A model generated the notes under the pieces. The model was not told the origin of the DNA. It worked only from the letters and a program-made list of their open reading frames with translations, and did no database searches. From Gnetum montanum (taxonomy: Eukaryota > Streptophyta > Gnetopsida > Gnetales > Gnetaceae), in NCBI GenBank assembly GCA_015680685.1, contig MNCI01013583.1:666604-730603 (forward strand): DNA of 64,000 nucleotides, given 5' to 3'. The position numbers and the translations under genes were made by a program. Positions 21,047 to 32,199 of this stretch are shown in pieces (the first letter of the stretch is position 1; each line of letters opens with the position of its first letter).

Positions 21047-21499
21047 TCATTTGTTATCCCATGTGACATTTATGATCATCAAATTTTGACCTTCTAAAGA
21101 TAGAGATTTTGTTGGACTAAATGGTCTTTTCATTTTAGAAGATCCAGCTATGTCTTCTTGTTTATTCTTAAATTTAGGTTTTGAGTCTCCATGTCTCCTA
21201 CTTCTTGTTGGTGTATGATCATGGTTTAAGATATCCTTTTGTATGTGTTCAATTTGGGTCATTTTCTTGGGGTAGGAGTTGATAAGTGAGTTAGATGTTT
21301 TCATGCATGTGTTGGATATGTTGTCTTTTGGTTTAGTGACCAATGTTTCTTCTTGTACACACACTTGTTTCTCACATTTGTTGTGGGCTGGTGTAATGAT
21401 CGTGTTGACATTTTTGGATTTTGGTCCACAACTGCACCCTTCTTTATCATGAATTAATGCATGAAATTCTTTATGTATGTATGGCTCCTTGCTCATCTT
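21047..21499 (-). pseudogene. Post-protease segment of element B, unknown function
   Basis: A 149-codon frame with no internal stop. It continues directly from the protease end in another frame and replaces the pol genes. It is hydrophilic, Lys/Ser/Thr-rich with scattered Cys (CSCG, NKCEKQVCVQ), and contains TRSRRHGDSKPKFKNKQ near its C-terminal third. It matches no domain known to me. B2 has a decayed counterpart (31300-31700) sharing FHA, CSC, ATITPTHNK and later motifs. It may be a captured or fast-evolving part of the element. Confidence 0.45.
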
Positions 21500-21930
21500 C
21501 CTTGGAAATTTCCAGGGATAAGTCTCTTATTCCAAACTTAACATCAATTATGCTAAGCCATGCTATCCTCATAATGATAGGAAAGCCCTTCTCATTGTTC
21601 TTCACGTTGATCACCAAAAAATCTATTGGATAAGATCACCCATTGATAGTGCTCACTACATCTTATATTTGTCCCAAAGGACTGGTGACTGATTGATCTA
21701 CTAGCTCTAGTCTTATGTTGCACTTCGGCAATAGGTTCCATGCCTTATATGTTTCTTGAGATATCAAATTAACTCTAGAACTTGAGTCTAGTAAAGCTTT
21801 GAATGGTGGATTTTTAGTAATTTGTAAATAAATCAAAGGATTTCCAAGATCTATTCTATTCTTGGGAAGATTTCCTACTTTTATCTAGTCTGATACTATT
21901 TTAGTTAGCATGATAGTTGTCAATTTCGGA
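21500..21930 (-). pseudogene. Retropepsin-like protease, element B
   Basis: The active-site region reads ALLDSSSRVNLISQETY with the catalytic Asp codon at 21786-21788; the usual DSG or DTG is DSS here. The C-terminal part has GWSYPIDFLVINVKN and FPIIM, as in elements B2 and C. Scattered stops make it inactive. Confidence 0.7.
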
Positions 21931-24277
21931 GTTGGTTGTTATGGAAGCATAGTGTTTGTAAGAGGATCTATCATATATAAGAAACATGATTTAATGAAGT
22001 CCTCATTCTACCAGACTTTTTGGATCTTGTCCTGAAGAAAGGACATTTGCAAGATTTACATTTAGTATTGCTGGTATGATCCTCTCTCTGTATAATAACT
22101 TCCTTTGTAGCACTTTTCTACTAAGGTTGTGATGCCAATTCTCCTTGCATAACCGATGGTGGTACTGTGGTAGAGAATTAGGAGGTTGGGTTGATGAACC
22201 AACTACTGGTTCATGTACGTAAGGATTGAGATTCATTCTTGGAGTAGTAGGCCTGTAGTACTTTGGTGGATAGTTGTGGGAAGAAGCATGGATTGAAGCA
22301 TTGCCTGGAGAGATTAGATGTTGACTGCAATATCGATAAGGATCAGGTTGCCTATATGAATATTGTTGCCTTGGTGGTGGCATTCCCCATGCTTGTGGTT
22401 ATTGCCACTATTGTTGGTATTGCTCTTGTGACTAAGGATAGGCTTTACTTAGATAGTATGATGGTTGGAAGGGTTGCCTGAGATTACCCTGTGGATAAGG
22501 TAATCATGCTACCACTTGTTTCTTGATGAATCTTGGATTAAGTGCATATGCCCCTGACTCTTGCAAGTGGGCCATAATAAGGCAGCATCCCTTTATATGT
22601 TCATATTAGCACACTTTGCATCCCTTTTCATTTTCTAAACTAGAGTCTATGCATTCCTTAGTAACTTTTCCCTTGTGTTTATAATTTTATTTTTGTTGTT
22701 TTTGCCCTTGTTCAGTCCTCTCTTCTATTATCTTAAGAGTTGTAGCAGATTTCTCATCCACTGAGTCCCACATTTTCTCTATCTTCATTGCTATGTCATT
22801 GACCAATTTCTAAATTGGTAGAATCTTCTTTTGGATGACATCTTTTAAGGTTTTATCTTCTTATTTGTTGCACATTCTAACATTTTGTTTTCTTATTGAT
22901 GGATCTTGGTTATATTCTTTAGTTAATTCTCTTTTCTTTAATTATCCTTCCTCTTTTGCCACTTGCTCTATCAATTTTTGAATTCGATGAGCTGTCATTT
23001 CTAATAATCTTCCTTGGGCATAGACCCCAAGGATTTCTCTAGTCTTGTTTCTTAACCCATTAATGATATGTCTTAGCTATTCCTGTTGCAAAAATCCATG
23101 GCTTGGGCACCTATGTAGTAAAGGATAATATCTACCCATTGCTACATTAAGGGATTCATGTGTCCCTTACTTCCATCCCTAGACTTTTTTTTCTTAAATT
23201 TGACACTCTTGAGTAAATTTGATACTTTTCATTAAAAAGATCTAGCATGGTACTCCATCTTCAAATTGATTTTAGTTCTAAGGATCTATACTATTCCTCT
23301 GCCTTCTTAAAGAGTGTTCTAGGAAACAACTTTAATTTCTGCCAATCACTTTCAATATTTTGGAGGGCACAGGGATCATGAAATGCTTAAAGATGGTGTT
23401 GTAGATTTGCATTGTATCTAGCTTCGAATTTAGGAATGTTATTCATGTCTAGTGGCTTGATGCAACCATCCCTTATGTGCATGGTTGGAATATACACTAC
23501 CTCTTTGATGTTGATCATACTATGAGTGGCTAGTAGAGGTTCTTCATGATCATCAGGTCCATAAGCTTTGTTGTAGTGGTAATCCTTTTGGTGCTCATAG
23601 TGCTCTCTCTCTTCATGACTAATCATGTTTCTTCTCTATTCATACTCATCTTCTTCTTCATTAGGGTACCTTCTACAATATTCATGCCTCTCATGATTCC
23701 TATGTCTTTCCTTATTTTAATCTCTAGGTCTTTGTTCCCTTCTATCAGATTCTGTTGATGATTGTGAGGAGAAAAAGAAAGTAGTTGGAGAATAATGCTG
23801 GATGGTTCTCCTTTTATGACTTCATGGTTCATCCCTTTGTGATTCTGTAGAAGCTCTAGGCCTTGAGCTCTATCAATGTTTAGAGTCTTCTGCATCTCTT
23901 CTTGATGTCTCTACAAGTGTCGAATGCAATTTTACCTTGACAGGTTCCTTGAGACAAAGTATAGGCATTTATGAATGGGATTCATGATTGTGGTGGAGTA
24001 TTTCCATTAAGAATGCATCATCATTGATTTCTTCTAGGATAACATTGTGGTGTACTTTCTTTCCTTTATTGTTTTCATGTTTTATCTCCATGGGAGCATC
24101 CCTTCTTACTTGCACTTCTGTGGGTTGATACATCCTAGTCATGTTTTTAGTCACACGACATATTCTTGTGCATGGCCAAGGTTCATCCCCATTAAGGCTA
24201 CCTAAAGCATGGATGGTGCTAAATGTTTAGGAGGAAAAATAATGTTGCCATTCAAATCTCTCCACTTAGCTATTCAT
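21931..24277 (-). pseudogene. gag, element B
   Basis: From right to left: an N-terminal part (TRMYQPTEVQVRRDAPMEIK), a charged stretch, then HEEREHYEHQKDYHYNKAYG and PLDMNNIPKFEARYNANLQH leading into the capsid-like region. A zinc knuckle lies at 22582-22620 (CKVC, stop at the Gln position, YEHIKGCC), followed by a Pro/Tyr/Gln-rich tail (MPPPRQQYSYRQPDPYRYCS). Frame breaks and stops are common. The beginning of gag is missing because element G starts at 24278. Confidence 0.75.
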
Positions 24278-25364
24278 TGAAGTAGGTTCACTCCACAAAT
24301 AAATCATCTTCAATGCATTGAATCTAGATATTATGCAAAGACAAATTTATTTGCTAGAAAATAAGAAAACTAGCTATCTTCAATTTAATTATTAGAAGAT
24401 TACAATAGGGTTCACACAACACATGAGCATCCAAAAACCTATCACACTCAAATGATATTGTAGAGCATGAGGCTTTACAACCACATAATGGCTGTTCTCA
24501 ATGTAAGACACAAATAATAGAGATCTCTCCCATAACCTAGGATTGAGGTCTCAACTCACAAGTGAGATACAAGAGAATAGAACACATAGATCAATACATC
24601 ACAAGCTACCCTTGGAGTTGCAATAACCAATTGGACTCACCCAATTTGCTCACCCACTCTCTCTTTCCTAGCACTCCACTTTCAAGGGTGTTTTCTCTTA
24701 CCCCATATCCTTAACAATGATGAATACATTAATATTTATTTTAAATTGGAAGATAAGAATCCTAGAAACCTTTCTTCAACTCACCTTGAGGTTTTCTAAA
24801 TGTCTCCCAAGTCTTCTCATCTTCTCCTTGGTTGTTTCGATCTTTTTCCATCATGTTCTAGCTATTTTCCAAATTGGAATGGGTGTTTCCAGAAGTTTCC
24901 TCATTCATCTGAATCATTTCTGGCTTTTTTGGGACGTCTACTATGAAAACCCAGCTCTCAAATGGGATGTCTGCTATTTTTCTGGGATGTTCCATATGGT
25001 TTTGAGATGTTCCAAATTCTAGTGGGATGTCTCACCCAAGATGTCGCCTCCATAGTTGGGATGCCTCACTTAGGACATCCCAATTTCTAGTGGGACTTTT
25101 CACCTACTAGGGCTAAACACAAAAATGAGTGTTTTGATGGCTAGAGCCTCTAGATGCCTCCAAACAAGTTCCCATAGACCCTAGAATCCCCTAGACTTAT
25201 CAAAATGAGTAAAAAAAATGTCTAAACATTCCAAAACATCCAAGAATCTTCATCATAAAAAATCAGCACAAGAAGACACACTCATCCATGTCTTCTCCAA
25301 GCATGATACTTGGAAAAGTAGCTTGTAGGATAAGCATAAGGGAATTGGAAGAGGTGTTCCTACA
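24278..25364 (-). repeat. Element G 3' LTR
   Basis: About 1.09 kb, running on the minus strand from TGTAGGAACACC (25364) to CTACTTCA near 24278; the 5' LTR ends TACTCCAGCA. It contains a conserved module (25127-25240) and an array of GACGTC-like motifs (24932-25100) that also occur in the LTRs at 50607 and 53366. The left terminus is blurred by a small difference from the 5' copy. Confidence 0.75.
24932..25100 (-). repeat. Phased GAYGTC/GACATC motif array, element G LTR
   Basis: Plus-strand motif starts at 24932 (GGACGTC), 24965, 24985, 25005, 25025, 25039, 25059, 25073 (GGACATC) and 25092. Most steps are 20 bp, with some of 14 and 33. The spacer bases differ, so this is not a simple tandem repeat. 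Confidence 0.6.
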
Positions 25365-25384
25365 CTAGCTCTCCCACCTTTCAA
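25365..25384 (-). other. Element G 3' polypurine tract
   Basis: The minus strand reads TTTGAAAGGTGGGAGAGCTA and directly precedes the LTR start TGTAGGAACACC. Confidence 0.6.
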
Positions 25385-26640
25385 AAGTGAACTCATATGA
25401 ACAACGAAGTAGGGGTAGAAGTGATTCCCCACTCAACAAGTTTGACCTCATGGACCCATACAATATCATCAATGGATTGATTCTCCTAATGGATCAAGTA
25501 TTTGTGCCTCTTGATCCCTCAAGTTCTAGAAGCTTCCCTCCACTTGAGTACGATTACCTTCCTTTCCATCAAAGACTTGGAATAATCAATAGCCCCCTTC
25601 AACTCATTGATGCTACCTTGTATGGTCTTCTCATCACCTAGTTCATAATAGTGCACAAGATCTAAAATATTAAAAACAAAATATGTACCAACATCATTTG
25701 GTAAATCAAATTCAAAAGCATTGTCATTAATTTTAGCCTTGGATTTGGAAGGCTCCATCTTCTTTGCTTTCAATTTGGAGAAGTTAACACTTCTCAATTG
25801 CTTCTATTTACCAACAGGCTTCCACTTGCCCTCATTCCTCTTGAGGACTTTCTCTTAAGCCTTCTTATCAAGATTTGATTTTACTTGTGCATGGAGATCC
25901 CTCATCTCTTGCACAAAATTAGCACTAAGTTGAGCTTCACCATTAAAGCTCTTCAATGTTTCCACCATCTTTGGACAAAATCCATAATTCATCTCAAATG
26001 GGCTTTTTCCAATTACAGCATGAAAAGCATTATTATAAAAAAATTTAGCATGATACAACAAAATTTTCCACCTATTTGGCTATCCATCACACAAACATCT
26101 CAATATGTTTAGCAAGGATTTATTCACCACCTCAGTTTGTCCATTAGATTGTGGATGATATGCACTAGAAAAATTCAACTTTGTTCCTAAAATCTTCCAA
26201 AGGAACCTCCAAAAAATACTTGTGAACTTGGAGTCTCTGTTATGAACAATATTCAAAGGGATACCATGCAACTTCACAACATGTTGGAAAAATAAATTTG
26301 CAACATGAGAGACATCACTCACCTTCTTCAATAGAATAAAATGTGTTATCTTGGAGAACCTATCCACAACAACAAAAATTGCATCATTCCCACTCTAGGT
26401 CTTTGGAATACCACTCACAAAGTTCATTGACACACTTTTCCATGGACCTTTGGGAATTGACAAAGGTATATAATATTCATCCATACCTTTACCTCCTTTA
26501 AACTTTTGAAATGTCAAGCACTTCTTCATAAATTTTGAAACTTTTGTAGCCATACCAAGCCAACAATAGGGTCTACCCACAGTTCCAATGTTTTATCCCT
26601 ACCCATGTGACTTGCCATGCCACTACAATGCTTTTCAAAT
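25385..26640 (-). pseudogene. Chromovirus-type integrase, disrupted (element G)
   Basis: The zinc finger end is seen as KVSKFMKKCLTFQKFKGG. The core has MNFVSGIPKT (usually MDF), MDRFSKITHFILLKK, IVHNRDSKFTSIFW (usually SDRD) and AYHPQSNGQTEVVNKS with the catalytic Glu. Next comes the C-terminal half (FFYNNAFHAVIGKSPFEMNY; then NFSKLKAKKM, DNAFEFDLPNDVG). Both catalytic Asp positions are Asn. A chromodomain would be expected near 25400-25600 but is not clearly recognisable. Confidence 0.8.
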
Positions 26641-26675
26641 AAAATATTTTTCTAAAATCATAATTAGAAATACAT

Positions 26676-27169
26676 ACCTTTCCATTCTTAAACAATAGTT
26701 CATCTTAAATATGATAGTCCCTCCATTAGTCTATCCTACTCATCAACAGCTCTTCGAGGCTCCTCCAAACCTACCCAAAATAAACATCATGCTCATATAA
26801 AGAAGAAAAATCACCCATACCTTCCACTTGAGGTACACTAAAATTTACCACATGCACACTGGATGATGCATCATCTACCACATTGGCTTTCCTATAATTG
26901 TGCTTCAACACAAAATTGAACTCTTGTAATCATGAAATCCACTTCATGTGCTTTGCACTCAACTTCTTTTGTGATTTTAGAAATTGAAGTGCTTTGTGGT
27001 CTATCATTAAAGTGAACTCCTTGGAAAACAAGTAATACCTCCAATGCTTCATTGCTTGAAGAATAGCGTACAACTCCTTCTCATATATGCTATATTTTTG
27101 CCTTGACTCATTCAACTTTTCAGAAAAGAAAGCAACATGCCTATCTTCTATTAAAAGTACCCCACCAAT
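26676..27169 (-). repeat. Duplicated RNase H segment, copy 1
   Basis: A 494 bp unit repeated head to tail at 27170-27663. It encodes the end of RNase H and the connection: ESRQKYSIYEKELYAILQAM, HWRYYLFSKEFTLMIDHKAL and SAKHMKWIS. RNase H degrades RNA in RNA-DNA hybrids during element replication. The copies have equal length but differ at many sites, so the duplication is old. Confidence 0.8.
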
Positions 27170-27663
27170 ACCTTTCCATTCTTAAATAATAGTTCATCTT
27201 GAATATGATAGTCCCTCCATTGGTCTATCCTATTCATCAATGGCTCTTTGAGGCTCCTCAAAACTTGTCCAAGATCAACATCATGCTCATATAAAGAAGC
27301 AAAATCATCCATACCTTCTACATGAGGCATGCTAAAATTTACCACATGCACCTTGGATAATGCATCAACTATCACAATGGCTTTCCCACTTTCGTTCTGA
27401 AACACAAAATTGAACCCTTGTAACTATGCAACCCACTTCATGTGCTTTGCACTCAACTTGTTTTGTGAGTTTAGAAATTAATGTGCTTTGTGGTCTGTCA
27501 TCAAAGTGAGCTCCTTAGGCAACAAGTAATGCCTTCAATGCTTGACTGCTTGAAGAATAGCATACAAATCGTTCTCATATAGGCTATATTTTTACCTTAA
27601 CTCATTCAACTTTTCAAAAAAGTAAGCAACATGCCTACCTTCTTATGAAAGTACCCCACCAAT
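27170..27663 (-). repeat. Duplicated RNase H segment, copy 2
   Basis: Second 494 bp unit, immediately adjacent. It encodes TDHKAH, SAKHMKWVA and ALSKVHVVNFSMPHVEGMDD. The junction with copy 1 falls at CCCCACCAAT/ACCTTTCC, and one frame runs across it from 27405 to 27151. Confidence 0.8.
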
Positions 27664-28600
27664 GGCTAGTCCACTTACATCCACATCCACCTGAAAAAGC
27701 TTCTAAAAGTTTGGAATTTCAAGCACTGGTTCACTAGTAATCTTTGCTTTCAACAAGTCAAAGCTCCCTTAGGTTTCACTATCCCACCTAAATTCTTTAT
27801 TTTTCTTCAATAAAACAAACATAGACCATGAAATATCACTAAATTTTTTGATGAATCATCTATAAAAACTTGCTAAACCGAGGAATTATCTTATCTCCCC
27901 AACATTCTAAGGAGTTGGCCAATCCCTAATAGCCTTCACCTTGGTAGCTTCCATTTGAATTTGACTTTTAGAAACCACATGACCCAAATATGTGATTTCC
28001 CTCTTGAAGAAATGACTTTTCTTGACGTTGATCTCCAACTGTTTCTCCTCCAACTTAGGGCACATCATCCTCAAGTAATCCAAGTGCTCTTCCACATTAG
28101 AGTTATACTCCAAAATATCATTAAAAAAAAGGACAATAGAGCACTTACCAATCAAGTCTTTCAAGACATCACGCATCAACCTTATGAATGTAGCAGGTGC
28201 ATTCATGAACCCAAATGGCATCACCAACCTGTCCAACAATCCAATCAATGTTTTGAAAGCTGTCTTGCACTAATCACTAGGCTTGATTCTAATTTGATGG
28301 TAACCACTCTTTAAATCAATATTGCAAAAAAATTTCGCATTGGTAAGGACATCAAGGATATCATCCATCCTTGGAATAGGAAACCTGTACCTCACTGTTA
28401 TCTTGTTCACTACCCTAGAATCATTGCACATCCTCCATTCATTGCTATTCTTCTTTGGCACTAGCATTGTTGGAATTGCACAAAGTGAAATGAATTCCCT
28501 CATGAAGCCATTTGTAACTAACCCCTCTACTTACCTTTACAATTCAACCCTATGATTTGGTGCCATTTGGTAAGCTCTCTCATTTGGAATGGTAGCACTA
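27664..28600 (-). pseudogene. Chromovirus-type reverse transcriptase, disrupted (element G)
   Basis: Reverse transcriptase copies element RNA into DNA. Visible motifs in order: PTMLVPKKNSNEWRMCNDSR, YRFPIPRMDDILD, FCNIDLKSGYHQIRI, MPFGFMNAPATFIRLM, then LFFNDILEYN, where the usual YxDD reads FFND (Asn codon at 28120-28122), and ITYLGHVVSKSQIQME. A break near 28250 shifts the frame. The lost Asp makes the enzyme inactive. Confidence 0.85.
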
Positions 28601-28946
28601 AGAATGAAGTCTATCTAATGTTGTAGATTTCTCATCGGTGGTAGTCCATTCAGTTCCCCCATGAACATCTTGGAAAATTTCTCCTTTAAGCCTAGCACAC
28701 CTATAGGAAGTTGAACTTGCACATTAACATGATTAGTAGAAACTATTATCATATAATAAAACCAAAATCAGTTTCATCATGTTCCTTAATATATTCCCTC
28801 TCTTCTTTAAGGATTAAGGAAGCATTAACTGAGCTTTGCTACCTCACTTGTTCAACTATAGTAGGAATTAAATCATGGATTCCATCAGGTCTAACAACAC
28901 TCCACACATTTGTTGCTTCATCAAACTGAGCACCATTGTCAAAATT

Positions 28947-29200
28947 CTAATATTTACTAAGAATTACATCAACATAATCTATTGAAAGCACATAACACCT
29001 CGTAACATAATGAAAATTCCCAATTTTAAATTTCAAAGTACATTGTTCCTTCACCTCTTGGTTAAAATATTTAGACAAGCAGGGCACCTTATATGGTCTA
29101 GGATGATGATTAGTTTCCAAACCCAATCTAGCAATTTCCCTAGAAGAAATAACATTTTCTTGGGCTCCTCTATTAATCAAAACATGAATCTATTTACCAT
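28947..29200 (-). pseudogene. Retropepsin-like protease, element G
   Basis: LINRGAQENVISSREIARLG resembles the plant gypsy protease active site, which normally has Asp-Thr/Ser-Gly; here the Asp is Asn and the next residue Arg. The frame runs for 77 codons. Confidence 0.7.
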
Positions 29201-29399
29201 TAAGCAAACAACTAGCCCTAATCTAAAAAGCAATTTCCTATTAGGATGATCTCCTCTATTCACATTCCCCATAAATGTATAGGAATTTAATTTAGAAACA
29301 TCCTTAATCTTTGGAGCATTAGGATTATCTCTATGAAGAGCTTGACTTGATGTCTCCTCCACCTGCATGGTCTGCACATCTTTGCCCTTGGATACGTTG

Positions 29400-30462
29400 T
29401 GAAGTGGACATTCCTATTGCTTATGTTCTCATTCTCCACACTTAAAGCACTAAATTTTTGATGAGCTACTACATTGACCTTTGCCTCCCTTGCTTAGGTC
29501 CTTCTTGGTTTTACCCTTCTCATCACCTCCTTTACTCTTCTTATCTTAGCTGCCCTCCTTGTCTTTAGATTTGGATTTGAATCCCTTATCAGATCTAGAT
29601 ACGTTCTCCTTACCCTTAGAAGTTTGTTTGCTCTTGTTTCCAAACCCACCTAATTTATTCTTAGCTTTGAGTTCCAAATCATATGCCTCATCAAAGTTTG
29701 TGGCTCATAAAAGGGCAACTCTTTCTAGTACATCATTTTGAGACCTCCTAAAAAGACTAAAGCTTTCATACTCATTCTAGTTTACCTTAGCTTGATGGAT
29801 GGAATAGACTACAAAATTTGATGTAAAATTCTTTGACATCCTTGTCACCTTGCCTTAGGAATTTCAACATCATAATGATTTCTTCTCTTGACAAGATTGT
29901 TCAGATTTCCTTTTCAACCTGTATTTCATTAAATACTAATCTTTGATAGGTTGATCATTTTGTCTTTCATAACCCTAGAACTCCTTTTCCCATCAAGTAA
30001 AAGCCATACCTTGTAATCTGGATTTAGCAATAGGTACCCTAAGTTATTTAGTAACTCTTCCAATTGAAAATGCTTCTCAAGTGCTTTTAGCCAACTTGCA
30101 AAAGCATTGGTGCCATCTATATCATTAAAAGTCTCCAAGTCTATGTATGGAAGTCTTGAAGCATTTTTGAACACTCTCGCAAGCCTTGCCTCATATTCGT
30201 CATCGAGCTTGCTTAAAAAAGTATCGAATCCAGCTAGATCCCTTAGAGTTCTTCTTTGAGGGATAAGATTTCCTCCCATTTAAACTTCTTCATCAGAATG
30301 TGCATGCTCTTCACCTTCATGTGTTTGGATATGGCTAGGATTGACTTCTCTGTCCACCTTCACGTTGATTTCATCCAATCAAGCAACCATCATTTGCAAG
30401 GATAACTTCATGCTCTCCATGTCATGATTCAGAGCTTGCACCTATTTCTTCTTAGGTGCCAT
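29400..30462 (-). pseudogene. gag, element G
   Basis: Starts with ATG at 30462 (MAPKKK, then a stop). The central part reads LAGFDTFLSKLDDEYEARLA and FNDIDGTNAFASWLKALEKH, typical of chromoviral capsid regions. A CCHC zinc knuckle of normal spacing (CFKCGE, EH, ECP with two stops) lies at 29408-29449. The start is 37 bases inside the primer site, as expected. Stops and a frameshift near 29930 disrupt it. Confidence 0.75.
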
Positions 30463-30511
30463 CTAAAATTGACAAAATCCTCAATCAAAATTCAAGCAAT
30501 AATAAAACTAA

Positions 30512-30523
30512 GCTTTGATACCA
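30512..30523 (-). other. Element G primer-binding site (initiator Met tRNA type)
   Basis: The minus strand reads TGGTATCAAAGC, continuing TTAGTTT, four bases after the LTR end CTCCAGCA. It differs at one base from the common TGGTATCAGAGC. Confidence 0.75.
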
Positions 30524-30527
30524 ATAA

Positions 30528-30699
30528 TGCTGGAGTAGGTTCACTCCACAAATAAATTACTTTCAACGCACCAAATTTAGATATTGTGTAAAGACAAATT
30601 TATTTGTTAGAAAATAAGAAAACTAGCTATCTTTATTTAAATTATTAGAAGATTACAATAGGGTTCACACAACCCATAATCATCCAAAAACCTATCACA
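30528..30699 (-). repeat. Element G 5' LTR, truncated
   Basis: The first 172 bp match the inner part of the 3' LTR (AGTAGGTTCACTCCACAAAT and onward to CATCCAAAAACCTATCAC). Beyond 30699 the similarity stops abruptly and element B2 tail sequence begins, so about 900 bp of this LTR is missing. Confidence 0.8.
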
Positions 30700-31299
30700 A
30701 ATGCAACAACTTTATTAGAGAACATGCTTCTATTAAAAATAAAATATAAGTAATGATATAACTACATGGAGTGGTAAGATCATAAAGGAAGTTCAAAGAA
30801 TCAACAAATCCCCTTAATGTCATACCCTATTCCATTTCCTCTTGTTCCTTTCCCCTTTTTGCATAGCATAATGATCATGAGTTAATGTTAGCTTTTATAT
30901 GAGAAGAACCATATTGCTTTCATGATGAAGATCTCTTATTCATAAGGTTGAAGGAATGAATGGTGTGATCTCATTACTTTATATAATTACTTATCTAATA
31001 TCTTGATAGCATATGGCATAATCCAAATAACATATCCTTATTCACAAAAGCAACAATCCTTATTCACAAAAAGCATAAAACATAAGTCATTAAGCATAAA
31101 ACATAAAACATAAGACATGAATATAAAATGACTTACCAAAAAGAAAATCAAAATAATTTTTTAAACCAAAAAGGTAAACAATGCACTTATTAGTTCCTGA
31201 TTCAAGATAGGGTACCTCCTCCATGACTAAACTCATGGGTGAGTGTTTGAAAAACAGACCACATATCCACAAGGTCAAAGTCTATAGGTTTTCTAGTTA

Positions 31300-31720
31300 C
31301 CACTCTTAATGATTTATGTGTATATTTATGATTCCAATTAATGTTAATGATAACCAAGTTTTGATTCATTGAAGATAGATATCTTATTGAACAAAGAGGT
31401 GTTTCTAATAGAGAGGATTCAAATGTGTTTTCTTTTTAATTTTTAGTTTTGATTTTTGGGTCTCCATGCTTATCTTTTTCTTAGTGTGTATGATCAAGGT
31501 AAAGTTTGTATTTTTGAAGATTTTCTATGTGATTCATTTTCTTGGTGCAAGAACTAAAAGGTTTTTTTTAGATGTTTCATGTATGGTTTTGATGGTTTGG
31601 TCCTTACTAGTGATTGGGTATCTTCTTGTTTAGTGAAAATTATATCTTTATGTTTTCACACACTCATGCATTTTGTGAGTTTATTGTGAGTTGGTGTTAT
31701 AGTTGCATTTATTATTTAAA
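31300..31720 (-). pseudogene. Post-protease segment of element B2, unknown function
   Basis: It continues from the protease end and contains CSCKIESLNNKCNY, corresponding to CSCGPKSKNVNT in element B, then THNK and further matching words between stops. It was probably one frame of about 150 codons in the ancestor. No known domain is recognised. Confidence 0.4.
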
Positions 31721-32190
31721 CTTTCTATTTTACAACTACACCTTGTATCCTTGTATGAAATGCATGAAATTTTGTACCTATTTACCATGCCATATTTAGT
31801 CTTAGCGATCTTTAAGAAAAGGTATTGGATTCCTAATTTAGTGTTAATGGTACTAAGACATGCTCTTTTCACAATGGTTGGAAAATCCCCCTTATTATTT
31901 TTCACATTTATCTTAAGAAAATCTACTAGATAAGACCATCCACCAATATCAATCATCACATCCTCTACCAATCCCAAGGAAATAGTAATAGACTAATTAG
32001 CAACATCCAGTTTGATATTGCTGTTTTTAAGTAATGGTAGGTTTCATGCTTTGTACATATCCCAGAAAATAAAATTGACTATGGAACTTGAATGCAGGAG
32101 AGCCTTGCACGATGCATTTCTTATGATTAACAAATAGGTTAAGGAACTTTCTAGACTAGCTTTTTTGGAAAGCTTTTATACTTTTATCTA
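31721..32190 (-). pseudogene. Retropepsin-like protease, element B2
   Basis: The active site reads ALLHSSSIVNFIF, with His in place of the catalytic Asp. The C-terminal part reads GLVEDVMIDIGGWSYLVDFL and NVKNNKGDFPTIVKRA, closely matching element C (GGRAWLST-type ending). It is inactive. Confidence 0.7.
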
Positions 32191-32199
32191 ATCCATGAT

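Larger units (their letters stand above)
20165..24277 (-). mobile_element. Element B: Athila-like derivative lacking RT, RNase H and integrase
   Basis: A minus-strand gag-protease region followed by about 450 bp of a different coding-like segment, the internal polypurine motif (20941-20963) and a non-coding tail. Reverse transcriptase, RNase H and integrase are absent. Element B2 has the same layout, so the loss is shared and not a private deletion. The 5' end of gag is cut at 24277 by element G; the 3' end meets the LTR of element A at 20159. No LTR of its own is visible. Confidence 0.65.
24278..30699 (-). mobile_element. Element G: chromovirus-type Ty3/gypsy retrotransposon
   Basis: A minus-strand element with a 3' LTR (24278-25364) and a truncated 5' LTR (30528-30699) that match from their inner edges to CCTATCAC. 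Inside, in minus order, are a Met-tRNA-type primer site, gag with a CCHC knuckle, protease, reverse transcriptase, RNase H (duplicated) and integrase. LTR, primer site and polypurine tract are in the expected order. It interrupts element B gag at 24277. The right flank is element B2, whose tail meets the cut 5' LTR. Many stops and lost catalytic residues show it is dead. Confidence 0.85.
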
